Below are positions 37,374 to 49,300 of a stretch of 64,000 nucleotides of DNA, piece after piece (within the stretch, counting starts at the first letter, position 1; each line of letters opens with the position of its first letter). The stretch lies in assembly GCA_047967505.1 (NCBI GenBank), contig CM106540.1; one strand, written 5' to 3'. The position numbers and the translations under genes are program-made. The stretch is from Dipteris shenzhenensis. Taxonomy: Eukaryota > Polypodiophyta > Polypodiopsida > Gleicheniales. The notes under the pieces were generated by a model, which was given only the letters and a program-made list of their open reading frames with translations, searched no databases and was not told the origin of the DNA.

Positions 37374-40300
37374 AAATTTGTCACTTGTGTCTTTGAATGG
37401 ATGGCTTGCTTATCAGAAAGTGCAGCGGCATTGACTGCTTTCCTCAATTGTAGAATTGGATCGATTGGGGGTGCTATTGGATCTCAAATGAACATTTTTG
37501 AGCGAGTTGTACGCATTGTTAAGGTGTGCAACCTGATTTGAGATTATGCATGCTCTCAAAAAATCAAACTATATAATGTTTGCTTACTTTCTGTTTTCTT
37601 GCCTTTGCTGTTGGCATGTGCTAGTCTTATGCCAATGCCGTTGTAAGTTCAGCTGAAGACCCAGAGAAGCTTTTGGATCAAACAGTTTTAGAAATGAACG
37701 AAGATCTTACAAAGTTGAGGCAAGCTTCTGCGCAGGTTTTCTTTTCTTCCCCATTTAAGCATGCATGCAATTAGCTCATAATAATAGTAGCTCATTTTCA
37801 GTTCATCGGACATACTACCTTTCACCATTCTCTAGACACTGTGAGTCCTGTTGTTATTTGAAGGTCCTGGCCTCTCAAAGGCAGTTAGAGAATAAGTACA
37901 AGGCTGCCCAACAAACTGCTGATGACTGGTAGGCTCATTTATCCCATACACAAGTCTGTTCACAAATGTTTCAAAAATAAGAGCTCATTCTTGTTTCTCT
38001 TGTGTTTCCAAAATTTGAAAAAAGGTACAAAAGAGCAAAGCTAGCTTTGGAGAAAGGAGAAGAAAGTCTTGCGCGTGAAGCCCTTAAAAGGAGGAAAGAC
38101 TATGAGGTATAAATTCTTTCTATATTAAGTGGTGTGTCGCCCTATCAGCTAGATTGTCTAAGCATTAATTTTTTTCTTCGATGCTCGTTTGAAGTGAAAT
38201 CGTATAGTCTCCACAAGCAGTTGTAGCTTGAATGAAAAGAATGTGGACTACATTTTGATAAGCCTTCTCTTTTAGTGCCAGCCTTTGTCACGGCTGAGTC
38301 TGCCCTTCACCTCTAGAGTACCGACAGAAACTCAATACGAAGACCTTTGTATAAATGACGCTCAAATATGTGTGGGTGTGTGGATTTGATGTGTGAGAGC
38401 ATATGTTTATTCTATGGTCTACACCCACTATTGGGCGCTCATGATGTGAGAGGGGGTGTCATAGTAGCTAGTCCCTGCTATGCGTGATGGAGTTAATGCA
38501 TTGTATTTAATCTTATGAGTGACTATCATGAGATTGAAACTACACTATGTGTTGCATTTTTAGAGGATGAGTTTGGGCATATTCCTGGATTCATCTAGAT
38601 ATATAAGACTATGAGGTATGTGATGTTTTAAAAAAAACATAGAAATAGCAAAGCTCTCACAAGAAAGGGAGGAAGCTTGTATAAGATGTGTAATGAACTT
38701 GACATGTTTCAACAAGTCTAGAAAGGGGAATTACCTATTGTGTAGAGAATGTGTCATACCTTAGCTTAATTAACAACGTTCTTTACACATGATGAAAGTT
38801 GGTCCAGAAACTGCATCTGAAAGCCCGTGTGTACAAATTTCTGTGCAATATAGTAAGCATCAACTTTTATTAGTCTCTCTTAATACTTATTTCCCTGCAG
38901 ATTAAGCATGTCTCTATGCCGCTCAAACTTTTTTCTGCTGACAAGGGTAAAGATATAAACAACATGCTGATTTGTAGTGTAAGATGTAAATTCATCGTTC
39001 TGTAATGCCACCTTTTCCCTGAAGCTGTAATATTGCACTTCTGTCTTGGCATGAAAAAAGGCTTCTGTATCACAATAGAATCTGTAACATCATTCTATGG
39101 CATTGCTTGACTTTTTGCCATGCTAGCTGCTCTTACGATATTTCAGTAGATGACGACATGGGTTTTTGCTTTTTACCAGGTGATATCACTTGAATCCACT
39201 TGAATCAAGGAAAAAAAAAAAGTTGTAGTTGATTTCTTGCTATGTGTTGAAGTGGTCCAGTCAGCATTAGTATATCCATCCAACATATGACTGCATGAAT
39301 AAGCAATTACCGACTGCATAATACCTTTTGCTCCTCAATGTTTTCTTTGTCAGTGCACCATTTTGGTCATGCAGAAACTGACTCAATTTATGTACATCAT
39401 ATGAGACATCTGGCCTTGTAGTGTTCAAACATATAAGGCTTCCAACAAGCGGTCTATACAAAGTCACATTTACTGAAGCTGACTCTTTTTGTGCCAACCT
39501 TTCTTTGGCATCTGTTGGACAGTCCAAAGGTTTGAATTCTTGAATATTATACCTTTTAGATATTTTAAAATATACGTTGCATCTCTGACATGGCTAAATG
39601 TGGAGTGATTACTTCCCAAAGTAAGAGTGTCTTTATCTCTCAATTTAGGAATTCAATCCTATTACTCTGTAAAAGGGCTATAAAACAAGAAAAGTAATGA
39701 AGAAACTCTGTTCTATCCAACGATGTAGTGTTTATATCTTTGGAATTTTGACTTTTGGTACGTTTAGGATCCTTCAATGTAGAATCAAAACCCCATGTGG
39801 GGAGCTCAAAGCCCACTTTTGTTTTAGTTCTTAGGTTTGTTCTATTTTTGAAGTTCATTTGCTCTTAGGTAACTATTAGTTTTGGTTTCCCCCACTCCCT
39901 TATTTTATTATTTATTTTTTAAAATGTAAAATAAATAAATAATTAAGAAGATCACCTTCACCACTCCATTCCTTGCTATCCAACTAATCATCTGTACTCA
40001 AGCAGCCAATTGTGGTAGTTGTTAAAAATGGATTGATGAATCATCAGATCATCTAATCCCAATACGATTAGGCTTGATATACAAACATTAAAATACACAC
40101 ATTATGTCCAATTGCAATAACATCAGCCACATTAGCGACCTTAGTATTAACATGGAATCCCCCACAATACTAAACCATCTAGCCTGGCAAAACTTAGTCT
40201 AGTTAGATGTTTTCAACTAAATCCATTGGGATCCCTATCACGTCTAGTGCACTCCTAAGGCATACTTTGTGATAGTCAACATGACTATAAAATAAAATAA

Positions 40301-43300
40301 TATTCCTAGCAACAAATGCAAACCCTAATGGAAAAGCAGCAAGAGTACTCCTCAAAATAGAGAACTGAGTGAACCCAAGTTAAATAACAGCAAGTAGATA
40401 TCCTGAAGTGCAAGAATGAACCAATAGAAGAGCACTTGTGAACAAGATGAGTGCTCAAGGTACTGGAGCAGCTCCAAATCCTGAAGAGGGTAGCTAGAGG
40501 GGCGCCAAATGGGTAGATATAGCTTGAAATGTATGAAGCAACTCTCTAGGTATACTGAAATGAAGTAGCAGGCTTCCACAATAAAAACGGTCTATTGTAG
40601 TTGTGCTAGAGGCTTCAGAACAGCTCAAAAAATGCTCAGTGGGCTGTTCAAAGTGCACTGAGATGCTGCAGCAAGCCTTGACACTAAAAGGCGATGGACT
40701 TTGATGCTGAAAATCCCTCTGCTGTAGGCAGTTCTGCAACAACAATCCTAGAGCAACTCGAAATGCAAGTAACTGCTCCAAAACAGGTCAAAAGGTTCTC
40801 CAAATGGCTTAAAAATCTGCAACCAATGCTCATGGGTGGACTGCTCTGCTGCAGCGGACTGGCAACCCTAAAAAGGGGAATGAAAATGCATCAAAATGGC
40901 TTGAATTTCCACACGTGTAGACCCGAATAGAGGCGGCTAGGAAGGGCAATTTATTGCAGTCTGTACAGCCGTACGGATTGTACGGAATAGTGGCGTGGCG
41001 CAGCCCCTGAGGCTGCTATAGGCCTTGTATGGATAGGGGCGCGGTTCCCAAGGAGGCTGTTGAGGCTGGTTGAAGCAAGGATTCAAGGCCCAGATCCCGG
41101 AGTCAAGGCTCTGGGGCAGATCTGTTGGTCCTCTCCAGCCCTTTCTTGCCCCTCTTGCGGTCTCTTTCTTCACTCTGGTAGTTGGAAACCTCCTGCACCC
41201 TGTTGGGAGCTTGGACAGAGGATAAGCGCCAGGAAAGAGCTCGCCCCTCTGCCACAGACAACGGGATTTGGTTCCAAGTTCAGTTTTTCATTGTTCTTTC
41301 TTGCTTTGGAGCTTTTTGCAGTGCATGTGTGTTGTTTGCAGTCCTTTCTGGTCTCTCTCAGGTTCTAGCAAGCGCCCAGAGGCAAGGGTGTTCCTGGAAC
41401 AGGCCTAAGGACAGTTGGATCCATGTGATAGCCTTGAGGCTGCTTTGAGCACAGTTTGCTAGAGGATTGGATGCCTGAATGCCTCTCAGTTGGGTCAGGT
41501 CAGAAGCGGATGCCTAAGATTGCCTTGCCAGTTGGTATTCTAATGGTGCACTTGGATTCATAAGACAGATAGAGTCCTGCAAAAGTATCTCTCCCAGTCC
41601 ATTTAAGGTGGCAAAGTATATGCTTCCAATCAAAAAGTAAGCGCGTAACAAATGGACATCCCATTAGTTTGCCTTCAATGTGGCCAAATAGAAAGTCCCA
41701 TTGAGTAGGCTGCCAGTGACCAAAAGCAGAGGAAGATAAGTGCAAAATCAAATGCCTTATCATACAGATCCATGGCTGCATAAATTGCAGCATCAGTTTC
41801 CCTTTGTGAGCTAGAATATGCATGTGTATATTGATGATATGCAGTCTCCCATGCATTTTAGGAGAGCAAAGGTGGCCTACTGAATAAATTGCAGCATCAG
41901 TTTCCCTTTGTGAGCTAGAATATGCATGTGTATATTGAGGATATGCAGTCTCCCATGCATTTTAGGAGAGCAAAGGTGGTCTACTGAAAGAAGCCTCGGG
42001 GCTTTGCGGTGATAGCGGGACTTCTAGAAAATTTCTGTAATATTGGACATAAAGAAAGCAATGTCCTGCTTGGTAATCTTCATCAAGGGCAAATAAAACG
42101 GGATGTATGCCACCAGTATGGAGTGAACAATGCAATAGCGGCGGACATGTAAAGGCTAGGTGGCCAACTTCCAGTATTCTAGCTTCTTTTTAAGCCTATC
42201 AAGGACCCAGTCCATTTGCTGACGACGAGTGACTGTCCACCACAATGGATAGCCAAGATGGCGTACACGCTGGGTGGGTGAAAGTATGTCCCGTAGCCAT
42301 AACATATGATGCCAAGCTTTGTCATGGAGAGGGAGAAGTTTTGATTTCCGAAAGTTTACATGCAGACCAGCAGCCAGGCCATATAAAGATAGAGCATGCA
42401 TGAGGCACGAAAGATCCCCCTCTGTTTTTCGGGGCAAGAAAAAAGAATCATCAGCATATGCCTGTGCAATCAGTGGCTTGCTACCATGTATCTCCAACTA
42501 ATGCACAGCTCTTGTAGCTAGCAAGTGATCCATATATCGAAGCATAGGATGAGTAGCAATGGCATAAAATAAAGCACTGAGAGGACAGCCTTTCCATACC
42601 GAACAAAAAAGAGTCCACTGATCAGTAATATCTCTTGCCAATATGCCAACAGCTGTACTATCTTGATATAGCGAGTAAATAAGATGTTGCATTTTCTCTC
42701 CAAACCATGCAAAGCTCTTGTAGCTAGCAAGTGATCCATATATCGAAGCATAGGATGAGTAGCAATGGCATAAAATAAAGCATCGAGAGGACAGCCTTTC
42801 ATACCGAACAAAAAAGAGTCCACTGATCAGTAATATCTCCTGCCAATATGCCAACAGCTGTACTATCTTGATGTAGCGAGTAAATAAGATGTTGCATTTT
42901 CTCTCCAAATCCCAAGGATTTCATAGTTTGCGAGATGAAATCCAATTGTAGAGTATCAAAGGCTTTAGCGAAATTCATATGTAATAAGAGAACATCCTGA
43001 TGAGTGTATTTTGCATATTCAATCCTCACATATGCATTGGCAATATGTCTGTGATATGTCTATGGGGAATGAAGCCATACTGAGTAGGATGCAATCCATC
43101 ATGGAGATGGCATTTGATATGAGCCACTATCACCTTCGCAACCAATTTATAGACCACATGCATAAGAGTCATGGGTCGCCAATCAGCAAATGACTCACAT
43201 AACTGTTTTTTGGGTAAAAGCTTAACCAACTCTTTTTTCCAACTTGCTGGCATCAGTTGAGCATATTTAATAATATATAGCAATGTAGGTGAAATGGTAT

Positions 43301-46300
43301 CCCAATATTGCAAATAAAACTCTACTATCAAACCATCCCAACCCGGACTCTTCCATTTCCTACATTCTCTAATGGCATCTTTCAATTCTCTCTCTTCGAA
43401 AGGAACCTCCAACTGCAATGCCTAGCTCTTGACGAGGAGACATCACTGCATGCCAACTTAAATCAGCCTGACCAAAAAGTGTAGCAAAATAATTTACACA
43501 AAGCCGCAGCAAGCAATGCTCTGGAGATGGTCAAGAGCCATCCATATTTTTTACTCGACAAAATATTAGTAGTTTGCCGCTTATAATGAAGGCTCTTAAA
43601 AAAATTCTTTGGAGGAGCAGCCTTTATCAGTAAAAGCTCTCAATCTAGCCCTGGTTTCCCATTTTTATAGCTTTCTACGATCATTGCAATGAAAAAAATG
43701 AGTAGCCTGACATAGACATGCAGCCTCTGCTAGAGACAATTTCGGAAATGACTGATTCCTGTTAATTCTTGTTAGGTGCTTTTAGCTTTAGCATCTTCCC
43801 TCAGATTATGCATATAATTCTTCCCATAGTCTTGAGTGACATGCTGCATGCAAGTCACAAAAGCTGTCCAGGGATAATCAGCATCAAAGTGACATTGTGC
43901 GCAAAGAGGAGCAATGGCCTCCTTGACCAGACTTTGAAATGCCTCATGTTGTAAGTACCTGTTGTCAATCAAAAGCAATCTTTCGTGTGACAATCTGTCT
44001 GTTGTAATTCATAAAATGAGAGATGCAACTAGAGAGGAGCATGATCTGAGTGCGGAAAGGCATAATCAGCCCACATGTTGCATGTAAAAGCTCTGTATTG
44101 ATGCACAAGAAACAAATACCATCGATCAAGGTAAGCGCGATAGGAGGACTGCACATTGTGCTGAAAAGTATAACCAGGAACGAAAGACCTTGTTTCTTTC
44201 CAGAGATCACGCATACCAAACTGAGAGAGCAATTGTGTCCATTGCAATATCTCAAAGGCCAACAAACTCATTGACCAGATTTTGAAATGCCTCATGCTGT
44301 AAGTAGCTGTTGTTAATCAAAAGCAATCTTTTGTGTGGCAATCTGTCCTGTTGTAATTCATAAAATGAGAGCTGCAACCAGAGAGGCCAATGTCATGTAC
44401 AAGGAAATGATCAATCACCAAAAGGATATAAGTTCAGGGCACTACGAAATGCCTCAAACTTTTCACGTGGAAGTGCTTTGGTGAAGATGTCTGCAACATT
44501 GTCATGTGTTGACACATAGATCATACTGATCTCTCCTGCATGTAACTTCTCTCTGACATAGTGATAGTGAACCTCAATGTGCTTCGTGCGAGCATGAAAC
44601 ACATGATTCTTTGCCACTGCTATAGCACTCTAACTATCAGTGAGAATCGGAGAAGGACCCTCTAATGAAAGATGAAGATCAGCAAATAAACGACGCAGCC
44701 AAACACATTCAATTGTCGCTGTGAAAGCTGTCCTGTACTCACCTTCACATGAGGAGGTAGCCACTGTAGAGTGTTTCTTGCTCAACCAAGAAATGCAAGC
44801 ATGTCCTAGAAAGAAACAATTCCCACTGGTGGACTGCCTAGTATCATAGTCTCCAGCCCAATCTGAGTCACTGTAAGCATGCATCTGCAAATCACCCCCC
44901 CTGGGAAACATCAAGCCAAAAGACTTTGTACCTTGCAAGTAACGGGAGATGTGTTTTACAGCCTGCCAATGCATAATCTTTGGGTTGTGCATATACCTGC
45001 TCACTTGAGAAACTGAAAACTGAATATCAGGTCGTGTATTGCAGAGATAAATGAGGCATCCAACAGCCTGACTATAGAGTGTGACATCAATTGATTCACC
45101 TGCATCATGCATTGTAAGCTTCAGCCCCGGCTCCATGGGAGTGGACATAGGCTTGCAATCATGCATGTTGAATCTGTCCAAGAGCTTTTGAACATACTTG
45201 GACTGAGACATAACAATGCCACGTTTCTCTTGAATAAACTGGATCCCCAAAGAGAAATGTAACAAGCCCAAGTCTGACATATCAAATGTAGCTTTCAATC
45301 GAGCCTTGAAATATGCAATTACTTCCTCATTTGATCCGGTGAGCAGCATGTCATCTACATAAAGAATGATGACCAGAATATCCCCCCCATCCTTCGTGAT
45401 GTAGAGGGTGCTTTCAGTTGGACTATTGTGCAGCCCCTTGCTAGTCAGAAAGGCATCAATTTTGGCATACCATGCACGTGGGGCTTGTTTCAGCCCATAC
45501 AAAGCTGTATTCAGCTTGCATACCTGAAGTGCATTTCCTGAAATTTGAAAGCCCGAAGGTTGTTTGACATAAACCTCTTCCAACAAGTCTCCATTAAGGA
45601 AAGCTGTTTTAATGTCCAACTGATGAACATTCCATTCAAAATTTGCACTGATGAACATTCCATTCAAAATTTGCAGCCATGGCTGTAACTGACCTGATGG
45701 TTGTCATCTTGGATGTAGGAGCAAAAGTCTCCTCATAATCTATGCCCTTTTTTTGAGCATATCCTTTTGCAACCAGCCTTGCCTTGCACCGATCAATGGA
45801 CCCATTTGGTTTTCTTTTGACTTTAAAAACCCACCGTGTACCTATGGCATTCTGCCTGGTGGCAAATCCACAACATCCCAAGTCTGATTTTTATGAATGG
45901 ATTGCAACTCATCGTGCATGGCATTCATCCAATGCACATTATCTTTTGCTTCTTCAAATGTCTCAGGCTCCTCCTCTGCATAAGCTGATTCAACTGAATG
46001 AGCTCCCTCCATGTGCCTTACTGCACTACGAGTTCTGCCAGGCAATGGAGCTTCAAGCCTACTCTCCCTGAGACTCTGGAGTCTGAAGCAACCAATGCGG
46101 GACTGTTTTGGCTGCGTGTATCTCTTGAATTTCTTGCCTGACAACTTCATCCACATGCTGAGGTTGTACCAATTCAGCTGGGGGCTGAATCTATACTTGT
46201 GGAGCTGGCAGAGGTTGCTGTAAATTCTGATTTTCAGCGGGGGAACCAAATGCTATAGGAAGCATCCCCTCAAACACATCATCTGAAGAGGCCGGAATCT

Positions 46301-49300
46301 GAAATTCAGCATTTGTATGTGCAGAATTTTCAGAGAATATGACATCTCTACTGACAAAAATCTTGCGTGTAGCAGGATTGTAGAGACGATAGCCTTTGCT
46401 TTGTGAACTATATCCCACAAAAATGCATTTCAGTGCCTTATCTGACAACTTGTGTCTGAACTCCACAGGCACGTGGGCATATGCAACACAACCAAAAACT
46501 CTGAAGTGGTCCACTGAAGGCTTTCTCCCATGCCATGCCTCATAGGGAGTGATTGTCTCTAAAGCCTTTGTAGGAGCCCGATTTAAAAATATAGTTGGCA
46601 CACATGAGGCCTTTCAGCCAAAACCTGTGAGGCAACTTTTTACTTGTGAGCATGCATCTATCCATTTCCATGGTGGTGCGATTCTTCCGCTCAGCTTTGT
46701 CATTCTGTTGAGGTGTAAGCCTCACTGTAAGTTGATGCATAATGCCTTTTTCTTTCAGAAATGTCACAAATTCATGAGACATGTACTCCCCCCCTCGATC
46801 TGTGCGAAGTGTCTGCAACTTGAGTCCTGTCTCATTTTCAACCATAGCCACAAAGTGTTTGAAATGCATAAACACTTCTGATTTTGCCTTGAGATCATAG
46901 ACCCAAGTATAGTTGGTAAAGTCATCTATGAATGTAACAAAATAGAGATAACCCCCAAAAGCAGGTGTCCTCATGGGACCGCAAACATCACTGTGAATAA
47001 GCTGCAATTTTCTTGTAGCTTTCACTGCACCATCCTTCTTGAAGGCCAGCCTATGCATTTTGCCAAGAATGCAACCTTCACATGCATGAGGAGGAGGCAA
47101 CTCCAAAGGAGGTAATGCATCAACCATATCATGCCTCTGAAGTGTCATTAAGCTGCCATAGCTCATGTGCCCATACCTGGCATGCCATAACTCCGCATTG
47201 TGCATCGCAGCAATGGGAGTGCGAACTGATAATGCAAGATGTGATCTTTTTTCATATAAATCAAGCTGAAAAAGACCCCGATACAAAGTGCCAGACAACC
47301 TCAAAGCATATTCATTTTCTTTGTCTGTGACTGCACACTTGTCATCATCAAAAACAACCTGAAATCCTCCTCTATTGAGTGAGGACACTGAAAGCAAATT
47401 CTTCTTTATACCTGGCACATAGAGTACATCTGAAATTCTGAAATCTGTGCCATTAGTGGATGTGAGAATAATGTCTCCCACTCCACACACTGAATGAGAA
47501 GAATTATTTGCACAAGTTACCTTCTTCTTGGTAGGTGAAGAATGCAAAGTTACAAACATATTTTTCTTTGAAGTGATGTGCTTTGAAGCACCACTATCAA
47601 AATACCAAGTATGTAGTGTTTCATCAACACTGAAAGAGAATTCATCCTTTGAAGGATCGTAACTGCATGTCAAAAAAGCATGTGGGTCATCATCATTAGT
47701 GGCTGTAGTATCTGAACTACCCACTAAAAAATATGAAGGGCAAGTCAAAAAGGCATAGTGCTCTTCAACCAAGTTGGCTGCAACATCTCCTCCATCATGG
47801 CAATGTGGACCTGATGCATCTGATACAGCCATACCGGAATCCCTTTTCTTTTCTTTGGCTATGCGCTTCTTGCACTTTCCAATATAATGACCTGGCTTCT
47901 TGCAATAATGACAGATGCCCTTCTTTTTTTGCTTGTTTATATCACCCTGTGCCGTATAAGAAGGCTGTCCAGAATCAGCTTTATGCTGATGTGCGGGCTG
48001 ATGGGCATGTGGCTTATGCTGCCCTTTACCCTTGGGCTTGAACTTAGAGAGCATAGCATGCTTGCCAGCCTGGGTTGCCATATTTTTGCGTGTTTGTTCC
48101 TCCTGCAATAGAAGTCCTACCAACTCGTGAAAGGAGAGAGGATTGCTGCCCCCCCTCAATGACAAATTCAGCGAGGTGTGGAAACCAAGATAGGACTCAG
48201 GAAGAGAGTTCAGAGTGGTGGAGATCATCTCTGAATCCGGAATGACTTCATCAATGTTTAGCAATTGTTCCCTGAGATCCTGAAGCTTCGTGAGGTGAGA
48301 ATTCAGGAATCTCCCTCCTCCATATGTGTATGGGAAAGTTCTCGCTTCAGAAAGGAAACTCTGGCATCGTCTCTTGCTGCAAACATACTCTTCAATATTA
48401 CCCAAGCTGCCATAGATGTCTTGCATGACCGAATATGAGGTATAATGAGCCTCTGGACAGAAATAGAGATTACTGAAAGAGCTTGTGCATCTCTAGAGTC
48501 CCATCTTTTCTGCTGTGCTATGGGAGCTCCTGGAGCGGCTGCTCCAATCACCTGTGCTGTACCTCTACCCCTACTTCCAACTGTAGGAGTGACAGGTATA
48601 GGTGTTGTATCTGGTCTTTCTTCATCTCCATTGACATAATCCCAAAGATTTCTGCCAACTAAGATATTTCGAACCATGAAACTCCACAAGGAGTAGTTGG
48701 TGCCATCCAACTTATCCTCCTGTGTGAGAACCCCGAACACCTCATTTGAGTTGTTCTGTGCCATTTTTGCCAGATAAACTCAGAAATATAGCAAACTGAA
48801 CAAGTAAAGTCCCTTCCTGGGATGTAAGATGCACAAATAAAATCTGCAAAGAAAAATATGCACACAATGACAAATATTGTCACAGCCTATCAAAGGCTCA
48901 AAACGCACCACAATGCTCTGCTCAATGCCCAAAAATCTGCAAATAGAATCCGCAAAAGGTGGCAAAAGTCTGCAATTTGACTCGTACTGAGTCCAAAACT
49001 GTTTGCAAACTTCCAAAATGCTCTTTTACCTGCAAAATTGCAACCCAAATGCAAAAGCCCCAATTTCTTGTGGGAAATTGCATACAAAAGAGGGCAAATG
49101 GTCTGAAAGCCCCAAATGTTGCACAAATTGAACTCTGCCTGCAAAAGCCCCAAATTTCATTGCAAAATTGCGATGTACTTGCGAAAGCCCCAATTTCTTT
49201 TTAGAAATTGCATCCAAAACAATGGCGCACTGCACAAATGCACTTGTGTGCATATGCAAACAAAAGAGCCCCAAAATGTACTTATAGTATGGAGCTACAA

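Larger units (their letters stand above)
41480..44386 (-). mobile_element. L1-type LINE ORF2, 3' half, with three internal tandem duplications
   Basis: Minus-strand pieces: endonuclease end near 44295-44029 ([12 protein letters not shown] ... SDHAPL); linker at 43993-43772; RT start at 43418-43026 ([40 protein letters not shown]); FAKAFDTL at about 42970; [14 protein letters not shown] at about 42570; catalytic YADD in [10 protein letters not shown] at about 42460; RT thumb to about 41500. Many frameshifts. It probably belongs with the ORF1 at 50005-50990, the two being separated by the Copia element. Confidence 0.82.
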
